NCBI GenBank assembly: GCA_045126355.1
Contig: JBGVOE010000026.1
Coordinates: forward strand, 1 to 17,590
Origin: CAZSIA01 sp045126355
GTDB lineage: Bacteria > Bacillota_I > Bacilli_A > Acholeplasmatales > Anaeroplasmataceae
Length of the DNA: 17,590 nt
Direction: 5' to 3'
The position numbers were made by a program, and so were the translations under genes. The notes beneath the pieces are model-generated. The model did no database searches, had not been told where the DNA came from, and saw only the letters and a program-made list of their open reading frames with translations. Of this stretch, positions 1 to 8,089 are shown piece after piece; position 1 is the first letter of the stretch; each line of letters opens with the position of its first letter.

Positions 1-4
1 ATCC

Positions 5-41
5 TAACCTAATTAAGCCTCGATGAGGTTTTTTTAGGTTA
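5..41 (+). terminator. Probable intrinsic terminator of a gene left of the window
   Basis: A short GC-containing stem (CCTC 18-21 / GAGG 25-28, loop GAT) is followed by seven T's (29-35). It sits inside a wider 8-bp inverted repeat, TAACCTAA (5-12) and TTAGGTTA (34-41). The T-tract lies on the + strand, so it would end a + strand gene located before base 1. The outer arms may instead form a longer imperfect hairpin. Confidence 0.55.
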
Positions 42-69
42 ATCTTTTTTGTCAAAGATCATTAACTTT

Positions 70-97
70 TCATCCATTATTTTTTGGATGATTTTTT
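70..97 (+). terminator. Second + strand intrinsic terminator
   Basis: A perfect 7-bp stem, TCATCCA (70-76) with TGGATGA (85-91), closes an 8-nt loop and is followed directly by TTTTTT (92-97). Orientation is + strand, so it acts as a back-up terminator for the same upstream gene or ends a small transcript beginning between the two hairpins. I see no coding sequence between 42 and 69. Confidence 0.6.
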
Positions 98-144
98 AAT
101 AGTATCAAATTTCAATTTTTCATAAATTATTTGACACTACCAAT

Positions 145-181
145 AAAAAACTCTAACACTATCATAAAAGTATTAGAGTTT
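145..181 (-). terminator. Terminator of the sugar-use operon
   Basis: AAACTCTAA (148-156) pairs perfectly with TTAGAGTTT (173-181). After a one-base mismatch on each side, ACT (158-160) pairs with AGT (169-171) around an 8-nt loop. Read on the minus strand the stem is followed by a T-run (complement of A's 145-150). It lies 24 bp beyond the stop codon of the last operon gene. Confidence 0.75.
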
Positions 182-205
182 ATATCTTATTATACCATAA
201 TTAAA

Positions 206-1111
206 TTATTTGTAATCAATAACTAATTTATTATCTTCATTAAAATACGCATCACAAATACATGCAGTTCGATTACCGCTAGGTGCATTGTAATCATCAT
301 GAATATGGAATACACATTTGAGCTTAGAATCTTTATCAATAAAGAATGCATTATGACCAGGACCACTAATTTCATTTTCAATATATTCTAAAATTGGTTT
401 ATCTTCTTGTTTTTTATATGGTCCTAATATATTATCTGAAACACTACAACCTACACAATAATATAACGAATTATAACAATTTGAAGAATAAGTCATAAAA
501 TATTTCCCATTATTTTTTAAGATAAATGGACCTTCATTCCAACGCCAATGTGGGCCACTTAGCTCTTCATATTTAGCATCTGGAGTTGAAATAAATACAT
601 AATCACCAACAGTTGATTTAAAATCTGAAGCCAGTTTTACAGCGTATATTTGACTTGTATGAATTCCATCAATAATATTTGTTGAACAGTCCATAGAGAA
701 GAATAAATATTTTTCATCATCTTCAATATAACAATGAGCATCAATTGTTGATTTACCTTCGATTTTAATAATAGGTTCATTAGCGATATCTTTAAATGGA
801 CCAAGAGGAGAATTACTAACTGCAATTTGAACATGCATTAGTCCGTCAGAGTCACTTCTTCCAGAATAAAACATATAAAATTTACCTTGATATTTTATTA
901 CTTCTGGTGCCCAAATATCTCTATCTGCAAAAGTATCTTCAATATGTAAGCATTCACCCATATCAGTAAAAGTTTTGCAATCTAATGATGTATATACGTG
1001 AAATGGTTTTCCACCACAACAGGTAGTATACATATAATATACATTATCTTCTAATAAAATAACTGGATCACCTATTTTATTTATATTTGTAACTATTATT
1101 TTATTATTCAT
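206..1111 (-). CDS. Cytoplasmic glycoside hydrolase family 43 protein
   Basis: A 301-residue protein with the five-bladed propeller signature of GH43, the family of alpha-L-arabinofuranosidases, beta-xylosidases and arabinanases. The three expected acidic residues are visible: D15 in GDPV near the N-terminus (general base), D124 in IDAH (pKa modulator) and E193 in RWNEGPF (general acid). Other family landmarks are WAPEV (68-72), GKFYMFYS, SPLGPF and SGPGH (249-253). There is no signal peptide or membrane segment, so it should act inside the cell on imported oligosaccharides. Its ATG shares one base with the stop of the preceding lipoprotein gene (TAATG), with GGAG about 8 nt upstream, so translation is probably coupled. 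It is the last gene of the operon. Arabinosidase activity is an inference from the neighbours; xylosidase is equally possible from the fold alone. Confidence 0.88.
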   Translation of the reverse strand: MNNKIIVTNINKIGDPVILLEDNVYYMYTTCCGGKPFHVYTSLDCKTFTDMGECLHIEDTFADRDIWAPEVIKYQGKFYMFYSGRSDSDGLMHVQIAVSNSPLGPFKDIANEPIIKIEGKSTIDAHCYIEDDEKYLFFSMDCSTNIIDGIHTSQIYAVKLASDFKSTVGDYVFISTPDAKYEELSGPHWRWNEGPFILKNNGKYFMTYSSNCYNSLYYCVGCSVSDNILGPYKKQEDKPILEYIENEISGPGHNAFFIDKDSKLKCVFHIHDDYNAPSGNRTACICDAYFNEDNKLVIDYK

Positions 1112-4100
1112 TATTGCGCTCCATCTTTTCTAACAATACCGTTTGCACGAACTTCATATGAATTACATTTATCTGTCCATAAAGCACGCCATCCATCTTT
1201 AGTTATTTTCTTACAATTTTCATATCCAACATTACTTTCATTTGGAGTATAGAACATAAATTGACAGAATGCATATGGCCCATCTTGAGGATTGTCTAAG
1301 TTATTATCAAATTCAATATAAATATTATATGATACTGTATATTTATAAGTACTTCCAGCTGGGTTTTCAATTACTTTAGCATCATTATATACGCCACGAC
1401 ACTTGTTCCAGTTATTAATATAATAAGTACCATTAGCAAAGAATGCAAAGTAAGTACCATTCCATCCATAACCAATTCCATGATTCCATAATTCCATTTC
1501 AACGTGTGTCGAATTCCAATCACTTTGATCAGCTTTAATAATAACTTCATTTACATATTGTTCAACCTTAATATATAAACCATTATCTGCAGCATGTGAT
1601 ACTACTTGATAACGAGTAGGTGCACTAGATTTAATATCTGTTACATATTTATCCCAATTTGTTTCATAAATTGAATCACCTATCGATAAGCCAAGTGCTT
1701 CAGCAATCTTTGGTATCATGATATTTTTATAAGCACTAGCTGTAGGATGTAAGCCATCTGTAAATAATTCGTTTTTAGGAGAATTATTTTGATCACAGAA
1801 TGCATACTCTAAATCAACATATTTTATCCAAGAATACTCGTTAGATAATTGTTTTAATAATTGATTAGTCTTTGTAATTTCACTACTAATACCTGAAGTT
1901 GTCATAGTGTGACTTATCGCAAATAAGGCAACTTCTAAATCAGCCTTCTTAGCTTTTAAATTTAATAATAATGTTTTAATATTTTCAGCAATCTCAGTTG
2001 AATTAGCTGTATTAAAGAATAAATCATTTACCCCAATGTTATAAATTAATAACTCAGGTGAATATACTAATATTTCTTCTTCTAATTTATTCCAGTGCAT
2101 ACTGTGTGAACCACTAATACCAGCATTATAAATGTTATCACCTAAACCAATAGATGTAAAATCAGCTTTATAACCATCCCATAACTCAGTATAAGAATGT
2201 CCAATAATTAAAGTGTCAACATTAAAATCAGCGCCTTTATTTTCCATTTCAATATTATAAAATTGAGCGCCAGGAACACTACTTGCTAAACCAAATAGAG
2301 TACTGTTATTTACTAACGAACCAGTAAAGTATAATGTATTAAAGTATGAACAATAATATTTACCATCACTAATAGTAACACTCATATCAAATGCTTTATT
2401 ATTATGATAACTTGCAGAAATATAATTTCTTTCTAATTCAACTACTTCTGCTCCCATTACTTTATATAATACTAATTCATGTCTAGCACCATCAATAGCT
2501 AAATATAAGTAATTTCCATCTTTATAATCAAAGACTACACCAGCTAAGTTATTTGAATTAGTAACAACTTTTGTATTAAATGTGACATCACCATTTAAAA
2601 CTTCTTTATGTAAAACTAAAGAGTTAAATTCAGTAAATAATAATTTGTTATTTAAGTTTTTATAGTCTCCACTAATTTTATCAAAAGTAGCTAAAGATTC
2701 TGTGGTTGTATTAGCTTTATCAACAGAGTTAATTCCTGTTTTACCAAAACCATATGAATTACAATCATCAGTCCATAATACTCTATCTGTATCTTTTGTA
2801 ATCATACATGCTTTTTCATAACCACTACTATCTTCATTAGGAGTATGACTCATAAATTGAACATATCCATAAGGATCATCATTGCTTTCTAAGTTGTTAG
2901 CAAAGCCAATGTAAATTTCATAATTAATTGCATATTTATAATTACTATCCTTAGCTTCAGTAACCGTAACTTTATTAATGATAGTCATGATATTTGATTG
3001 ATTATTTACATAATAAGAACCATCAGTAAAGAAAGCAAAATAAGTTCCATCCCAACCATATCCAATCTCATGATTCCAAACTTCCATTTCAATGTGGGTA
3101 CTTTTTGACCAATCGCCACCAGCACCACCTTCTAAATGATTATTTACATATTGAACCATATTAATATATAAACCATCATCAGCTGCATAACCTTTATAAG
3201 TATATCGATTTGGATTTTCTGACTTTTTACTTGAAGACGAAACCTTACTCCAATCAAATTCAAAGTTTTCCTCATCTATAATAAAATCATTATCAATAAT
3301 AGTAAAATATTCATTTCCATTTTGTGGATAATGTCTATCAATCCATAACCAGTCTTGAGCTTCCATATTACCAGCTCCATCACGACGGTTTAAGATATAA
3401 GCTTTTTCATTTGGCGTTTTTACAGCAAACGCAACATTTAACTTTTTAGGTTTTTCAGTTAATCCTAATACCTCATAAGGAATCATTACTTCATATGTAT
3501 ATTCATATTTATAATTAAATAAAGATTCTTTATTATAGTTTTCAACCTTAGTTTTAACTAAAGTAGGATTAAAACGTGTAACATAATCATTAAATCCATT
3601 CATACAAATATCTGTTTGCGTTCCACCTACGATATCATATGAGAAACGATATACACCATTAGCAAAAATGTTATCTGAAACACGTTCTCTTGTATCTACT
3701 AAAATTTCAATACCATCATTAGCAAAAATATTATCAGAAGCATAAGAATGTACTCTATCTTTAACTAAAGCTGTTAAATATAGTCCGTCATCGCCAATCA
3801 TAAATTTGAAACTAGCTCTTTCAGTAGGATTTTGATTTTTCTCATCTACTTGTTCTATTTTATATTCTTTAGCATCTTTATAGAATTCATCATTAAAATT
3901 AGCAGTTAATTCTTTATTTGATGAATAGTGAGGAAGAATAAAACCATTAGCTCCAACAGGAATATAACTATTTAGGCTTCCGTGACTCATTCCCTTATAA
4001 GAAAACCAAGTTCTACCAGTATCTTCACGGTTATCAATATTATTAAACGCAACTAATAACCCAATAGACTCTGGTGTATCACTTAACTTCATTTCATAAT

Positions 4101-4701
4101 ATGGAACAAATACTTCAATACTATAACCATTTGCGCCATCTTGCGTATTAAGTGTTCCATCTACATGCGCACTAACAACATTATCAAAATGCCCAGGTGC
4201 CCATGGATAAGTTCCAACTCCACCGATTCTTCTACCGTACCATGTTTGAGCTTTACCTGTAACATCAATACGTAATTGCAAGCAATCAGTACGAACATGA
4301 TTTTGTGATTTTAAATGTTCTAAACTTGCAGAATACTCTGGGTTAGGGTCAATATAATATTCAACACTATCGTTTTCAAAGAATTGTCGTTCAGAAGAAT
4401 AATAAACATTTGAATCATCAACATAAGTATAAATATATAAACCGCGTTCACCTAAGAAAGCTTTAGTTGAACAAGTTATACCACTCATTGTTTCTGTAAA
4501 TGATAAAACCTCTTGTCCACTGTAAGCTTCTTCACTATCACTAGCATCAATTTTCATATTTGAATCATATCTAACAAATTCATCTTTACTAATTACAGGT
4601 TCTTTATATTCAAAAAGTTCTTTATTATCATCACATGCACTAACAGGTAAAACAATTAATAAAAATAAGAAAGAAAGAATTAAAATCTTAACATTTTTCA
4701 T
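1111..4701 (-). CDS. Multimodular surface lipoprotein with SGNH hydrolase domain and repeated CBM9/DOMON-like modules
   Basis: A 1196-residue protein. A signal peptide ends in lipobox VSAC (Cys23), so it should be lipid-anchored outside the membrane. I read these modules: two CBM9/DOMON-like beta-sandwiches (about 45-255 and 265-470); a third related module (about 499-655); a LamG/concanavalin-like region (about 690-820); an SGNH/GDSL-type hydrolase (about 829-1003); and a fourth sandwich (about 1029-1185) that is clearly a copy of the third. The SGNH blocks are complete: GHS with nucleophile S836, Gly in NAGISG (859-864), GVND with N892, and DGLH with D982/H985. Block I is GHS rather than the usual GDS. 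The likely role is carbohydrate esterase (deacetylase or similar) on a bound polysaccharide; the ester is unknown. The start is supported by GGAGGTGA, and the gene overlaps the previous stop by one base (TAATG). Module boundaries are estimates made by eye. Confidence 0.8.
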   Translation of the reverse strand: MKNVKILILSFLFLLIVLPVSACDDNKELFEYKEPVISKDEFVRYDSNMKIDASDSEEAYSGQEVLSFTETMSGITCSTKAFLGERGLYIYTYVDDSNVYYSSERQFFENDSVEYYIDPNPEYSASLEHLKSQNHVRTDCLQLRIDVTGKAQTWYGRRIGGVGTYPWAPGHFDNVVSAHVDGTLNTQDGANGYSIEVFVPYYEMKLSDTPESIGLLVAFNNIDNREDTGRTWFSYKGMSHGSLNSYIPVGANGFILPHYSSNKELTANFNDEFYKDAKEYKIEQVDEKNQNPTERASFKFMIGDDGLYLTALVKDRVHSYASDNIFANDGIEILVDTRERVSDNIFANGVYRFSYDIVGGTQTDICMNGFNDYVTRFNPTLVKTKVENYNKESLFNYKYEYTYEVMIPYEVLGLTEKPKKLNVAFAVKTPNEKAYILNRRDGAGNMEAQDWLWIDRHYPQNGNEYFTIIDNDFIIDEENFEFDWSKVSSSSKKSENPNRYTYKGYAADDGLYINMVQYVNNHLEGGAGGDWSKSTHIEMEVWNHEIGYGWDGTYFAFFTDGSYYVNNQSNIMTIINKVTVTEAKDSNYKYAINYEIYIGFANNLESNDDPYGYVQFMSHTPNEDSSGYEKACMITKDTDRVLWTDDCNSYGFGKTGINSVDKANTTTESLATFDKISGDYKNLNNKLLFTEFNSLVLHKEVLNGDVTFNTKVVTNSNNLAGVVFDYKDGNYLYLAIDGARHELVLYKVMGAEVVELERNYISASYHNNKAFDMSVTISDGKYYCSYFNTLYFTGSLVNNSTLFGLASSVPGAQFYNIEMENKGADFNVDTLIIGHSYTELWDGYKADFTSIGLGDNIYNAGISGSHSMHWNKLEEEILVYSPELLIYNIGVNDLFFNTANSTEIAENIKTLLLNLKAKKADLEVALFAISHTMTTSGISSEITKTNQLLKQLSNEYSWIKYVDLEYAFCDQNNSPKNELFTDGLHPTASAYKNIMIPKIAEALGLSIGDSIYETNWDKYVTDIKSSAPTRYQVVSHAADNGLYIKVEQYVNEVIIKADQSDWNSTHVEMELWNHGIGYGWNGTYFAFFANGTYYINNWNKCRGVYNDAKVIENPAGSTYKYTVSYNIYIEFDNNLDNPQDGPYAFCQFMFYTPNESNVGYENCKKITKDGWRALWTDKCNSYEVRANGIVRKDGAQ
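1147..1617 (-). repeat. C-terminal copy of the duplicated sandwich module (residues about 1029-1185)
   Basis: This segment and 2737-3207 encode the same module twice in one protein. Both share RY-AA-GLYI, a T-H-EME-WNH-IGYGW-GTYFAFF core, a YY-NN turn, TPNE, ITKD and LWTD-CNSY in the same order. In the 24-residue core only four positions differ. The DNA has drifted much more than the protein, so this is an old duplication kept by selection. Confidence 0.85.
2737..3207 (-). repeat. First copy of the duplicated sandwich module (residues about 499-655)
   Basis: This is the partner of the copy at 1147-1617. The two copies flank the LamG-like plus SGNH segment. The conserved aromatic residues (W542, W550, Y554, F556, F558) are typical of a sugar-binding face, but I cannot assign a published CBM family by eye beyond CBM9/DOMON-like. 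Confidence 0.85.
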
Positions 4702-6251
4702 TAATTTTCACCTCCAACGATAATAATTTCTGAAATTGCAGTTCCAGCTTCAAAAGTAAGAGTAACAGAATTTGTTTTTATATTTTCAAATTGAATAATA
4801 CTTGATGATGTTGGTATTTTAATTTCATAACCAAATTCATCTACATATTTATATAGAGGATTAAATAAAACCTTACCAACTTTATCTTTTGCAAAACTTA
4901 ATTCGTAATAATCGGGACTTGCTAAGTAATCAGCACTATCATAAACTAACACTGCTTTTACATTAACATCACTATCAAAAGTAAATGTAACAGTAGTCTT
5001 TTCTTCAAAATAAACTTCACAAGAATCAATTTTACTATATAAAGTATTAATAACACCATCTACTAACATTGATGCATCATAACCAGATGCAGTAACTGTA
5101 GCTAGGTGATTAATATTTTTAAATTCACTAGATCCGCTTGGTAATAATTGTGGTGAAATTGATGGTCCATTAATAATTAATTTACCATCTTTAAAAACTA
5201 CCTTATCAAAATTAATTTTACGAACATCTCCTGCTTCACCGACATTAATATGTGAGTGATATGCCATAAATAATTCACTTCCATCAACTGATGGGAAGAA
5301 ACTACAATGACCAGGACCTGATAAAAATGGCCAATCTTCAGTAGCTTGTAATAATGGGTTGTCATCTGGTTTTTCAAATTCACCTAATGGAGAATCGCTA
5401 ACCGCATAACCTATTGAATATAAGCTTGAAGCATAATAGTTAGCACTATAAGTCATATAATACTTACCATCATGTTTAATAACAAATGGAGCTTCATTCC
5501 ATCTGTTTGCGGCATTTGGACTTTCCCAATCTTGTGACGCGCTAACAAGTGGTCCAGTAATAGTATCTTTTTTAATTGACACCATATCAGAAGCTAATTC
5601 CATTCCATAAACACAAGACTCACGGTTTACTTGGTCTTGTGATAAATAAAGATAAACTTTTCCATCATCATCAATTAATACAGATGGGTCAATAGCTTTA
5701 AAGTTAGATCTATAACCTTTTAAAACATAATCAAATGGTGATTTTTTATGATTAATAACTGTACCATCTTCTAATGTACCCTTAAATTCAGTAAAAGGAC
5801 CAGCAGGACTATCTGAGACAGCTAAACCAATTCCCATAACTTGATAGTTAGTATCAAATCCTGAATAATACATATAGTATTTACCATCTTTTTCAATTAC
5901 TTCAGGAGCCCATAATGATGATACAGCCCAAGCGTCACGTTGTGGTACAAATACTCTTCCAAGCCATTCCCAATCCATTAAATTTTTTGATTTAAAAGCT
6001 TGAATGAAACTACAATCAGTCCCATCAGCATTTGTAAAATATAAATAATATTCATCTCCTACAGTAATAACAGTTGGGTCAGCACCAATGATATCACCAT
6101 AGTTTCTATAAAAGATATTAGAATCAAATCGATTATCTAAATAATTTTCATATGCTACACCTTTATTAGTTTTACCAAATTGACCGCCCTGTTCACAGCC
6201 TACTAATAAAAATGCAATAAGTAACACAAGAATAAATTGTAATTTTCGCAT
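4701..6251 (-). CDS. Surface lipoprotein GH43 glycosidase with C-terminal beta-sandwich
   Basis: A 516-residue protein from the ATG at 6251. That start is chosen because AGGAGG lies 7-8 nt upstream and the next residues form a perfect lipoprotein signal (lipobox LVGC, Cys19). A start 13 codons earlier would spoil it and lie inside the preceding gene. The GH43 propeller spans about 50-365, with catalytic candidates D58 (ADPT), D188 (AIDPS) and E253 (RWNEAPF), plus LWAPEV and SGPGH. Residues about 376-516 look like an F5/8-type (discoidin-like) sandwich that could bind glycan. It shares its motif set with the cytoplasmic GH43 at the operon end, so the locus carries an outside and an inside member of the family. 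It lies 10 nt after the MalG-like gene, whose TAG stop is part of this gene's ribosome binding site. Arabinan or arabinoxylan debranching is inferred. Confidence 0.88.
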   Translation of the reverse strand: MRKLQFILVLLIAFLLVGCEQGGQFGKTNKGVAYENYLDNRFDSNIFYRNYGDIIGADPTVITVGDEYYLYFTNADGTDCSFIQAFKSKNLMDWEWLGRVFVPQRDAWAVSSLWAPEVIEKDGKYYMYYSGFDTNYQVMGIGLAVSDSPAGPFTEFKGTLEDGTVINHKKSPFDYVLKGYRSNFKAIDPSVLIDDDGKVYLYLSQDQVNRESCVYGMELASDMVSIKKDTITGPLVSASQDWESPNAANRWNEAPFVIKHDGKYYMTYSANYYASSLYSIGYAVSDSPLGEFEKPDDNPLLQATEDWPFLSGPGHCSFFPSVDGSELFMAYHSHINVGEAGDVRKINFDKVVFKDGKLIINGPSISPQLLPSGSSEFKNINHLATVTASGYDASMLVDGVINTLYSKIDSCEVYFEEKTTVTFTFDSDVNVKAVLVYDSADYLASPDYYELSFAKDKVGKVLFNPLYKYVDEFGYEIKIPTSSSIIQFENIKTNSVTLTFEAGTAISEIIIVGGEN

Positions 6252-6261
6252 TTTAAACCTC

Positions 6262-7164
6262 CTAGTCTTCTTTTCCACTAGATAAAGCAATACCCTTTAA
6301 GAAGTATTCTTGGAAAACTAAATATAATAATAAAATCGGAGCCATTACAGTAATACAAGCCGCCATTACTTTTGGAAGGTTAGTATTAGCATTTCCGCTA
6401 GTTAATTTTAAGACTAACTGTAATGTAAAATATTGTTCATCACCAATATATAATAATGGTCCTAAGTAATCATTATAACCGGCGATAAACCATAACAATA
6501 TTTGAGCAATTAAAGCTGGAAGTGATAATGGTAAAAATATTTTTGTAAATATTCCAAAATTTCCTAAACCATCTACTCTAGCCGCCTCAATTAATTCATC
6601 AGGAATTCCTTTGAAATATTGAGTTAAATAAAATGTACACGAAGCTGTTCCTAATAAGTTAGGTAACATAAGTGGTAAGAATGCAAGTGCGGGTTTATCG
6701 ATATTATTAATCCAACCTAACAAGTCATAAATAAAGAATGCTGGAGTCATTGTAATAATCCCTGGCAACATCATACTTCCTAACAGAATCGCAAACATAA
6801 TCTTTTTACTTTTAAATCTTAGTTTTGCAAAAGCAAAAGCACTTAATGCGGAGAAAAGTACCCCACTAAACATAATCGGAACAACAATAATTAATGTGTT
6901 TTTCAAACCATTCCATACCGACTTTTCAGCAATAAACTCAGCATAAGATTCTCTAAAGGCTATTGAGAATTCATCAAATCCAAAAGGTCCTTCAAAGAAA
7001 CGAAACGGTGGATTTACAGCTTGTGAATGAGATTGAAATGATAGAGCAATAACAATACTGAAAGGAGCTAAAACTAATAGTACTGCAATGCCTAAAACAA
7101 TATAAGATAAAACTTTAGAAGTCATCTCACTTCTTTTTTTACTACGCGTAAAACTTTTAGCCAT
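6262..7164 (-). CDS. Sugar ABC transporter permease, MalG family
   Basis: A 300-residue inner permease subunit of a CUT1-type carbohydrate ABC importer. I count about six hydrophobic helices (around 18-42, 88-114, 122-143, 158-182, 215-235, 265-286). The EAA loop that contacts the ATPase is at about 191-216 (LIEAARVDG...LPLSLP). The ATG at 7164 is preferred over an in-frame ATG at 7194, because AAGGAG sits about 10 nt before it and the earlier start would overlap the MalF-like gene by 29 bases. One nucleotide separates it from the MalF-like stop (TAA-G-ATG), and the ribosome binding site lies inside that gene. It should pair with the MalF-like subunit and the binding lipoprotein. No ATPase gene is present, so a shared MsmX/MsmK-type ATPase elsewhere is expected. 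Confidence 0.93.
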   Translation of the reverse strand: MAKSFTRSKKRSEMTSKVLSYIVLGIAVLLVLAPFSIVIALSFQSHSQAVNPPFRFFEGPFGFDEFSIAFRESYAEFIAEKSVWNGLKNTLIIVVPIMFSGVLFSALSAFAFAKLRFKSKKIMFAILLGSMMLPGIITMTPAFFIYDLLGWINNIDKPALAFLPLMLPNLLGTASCTFYLTQYFKGIPDELIEAARVDGLGNFGIFTKIFLPLSLPALIAQILLWFIAGYNDYLGPLLYIGDEQYFTLQLVLKLTSGNANTNLPKVMAACITVMAPILLLYLVFQEYFLKGIALSSGKED

Positions 7165-7165
7165 C

Positions 7166-8086
7166 TTAACTCTTCTCCTTTCTATTATTAACATAGAAAT
7201 AAAGTGCTACAAAGACCATAACAATTAATCCAACAATCCATCCCATCGCAGAGGCATATCCCATACCCCAACCAGGAACGTTCGCATCATCTCCCATAGC
7301 AACTTGGAAAACACGGAATCCCATTGTTAATGTTGAATTATTCGGACCACCATCAGGAGTCATAATTTGAAAATTAGCAAAACTTTGTAGTGAACCAATA
7401 AATCCCATAATAATTAAATAGAAGGAAATTGGTTTTAATTGCGGAAGTGTAATATGGAAAAATTGTTGCAACTTACTAGCTCCATCAATTTCAGCAGCTT
7501 CATAATATGTTTTATTAATAGAACCTAACGCAGCACTATATAAAATCATATTAAAGCCTAAACCACTCCACACACTCATCACAATAATAACAATCATCGC
7601 GGTATTTTCTTCTCTTAACCAGTTAACAGGTTCCATATTTAAAGAAATTAAGATATCGTTTAAAATTCCATAATTATAATCAAATACCCATTTCCACATA
7701 ATTGAGATTGCAACCATACTACAAACATATGGAATAAATAAAATCGTTCTAATTGCTTTTTTAAATTTAATTTTAGTATTTAAGCAAATTGATAAAATTA
7801 AAGCTAATACAATTTGTAAAAAAACTGTAACAATTGCATATAAGAATGTATTACCAATACTTTTTAAAAATCTTGTATCGTTTGTTAAGATTTCAACATA
7901 ATTTCTAAAAGAAACAAATGTTAAATCAACTCCACCGTCATAGTTATATTCAACTAAACAAAAACTTAAAACTAACGATACTAGTAATGGAATAAGCCCA
8001 AACAAGGCAAATGCTATTAAAGGTGGGCTAGCAAATAATGTGCCTTGTAGGTTTTCCTTTCTTTTGTTTGTCATTTTCTTTTTCAT
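7166..8086 (-). CDS. Sugar ABC transporter permease, MalF family
   Basis: A 306-residue CUT1-type permease with about six transmembrane segments (around 17-41, 79-102, 112-134, 162-185, 220-240, 280-298). The EAA motif is at about 196-219 (EAAEIDGAS...LPQLKP). It forms the membrane channel with the MalG-like subunit. The start is uncertain. The ATG at 8086 lies only 3 nt after the stop of the binding-protein gene and has no recognisable Shine-Dalgarno; an in-frame ATG at 8074 (four residues shorter) is preceded only by a weak A/G-rich stretch. Translation probably depends on ribosomes finishing the upstream gene. Basic residues at the N-terminus (KKK, KRK) before the first helix are normal for the family. 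Confidence 0.92.
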   Translation of the reverse strand: MKKKMTNKRKENLQGTLFASPPLIAFALFGLIPLLVSLVLSFCLVEYNYDGGVDLTFVSFRNYVEILTNDTRFLKSIGNTFLYAIVTVFLQIVLALILSICLNTKIKFKKAIRTILFIPYVCSMVAISIMWKWVFDYNYGILNDILISLNMEPVNWLREENTAMIVIIVMSVWSGLGFNMILYSAALGSINKTYYEAAEIDGASKLQQFFHITLPQLKPISFYLIIMGFIGSLQSFANFQIMTPDGGPNNSTLTMGFRVFQVAMGDDANVPGWGMGYASAMGWIVGLIVMVFVALYFYVNNRKEKS

Positions 8087-8089
8087 AAA

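Noticed and set aside
637..834. Short minus-strand open frame inside the cytoplasmic GH43 gene
   Set aside because: It lies wholly inside a well-supported gene in another frame, has no ribosome site and shows no family signal.
5198..5383. Short minus-strand open frame inside the lipoprotein GH43 gene
   Set aside because: Shadow of the real frame; composition is low-complexity and there is no start signal.
6252..6290. Upstream start for the lipoprotein GH43 gene (13 extra residues)
   Set aside because: It would overlap the permease gene and bury the lipoprotein signal; the ATG at 6251 has AGGAGG at ideal spacing.
7165..7194. Upstream start for the MalG-like permease
   Set aside because: It overlaps the MalF-like gene by 29 bases and lacks a ribosome site; the ATG at 7164 has AAGGAG.
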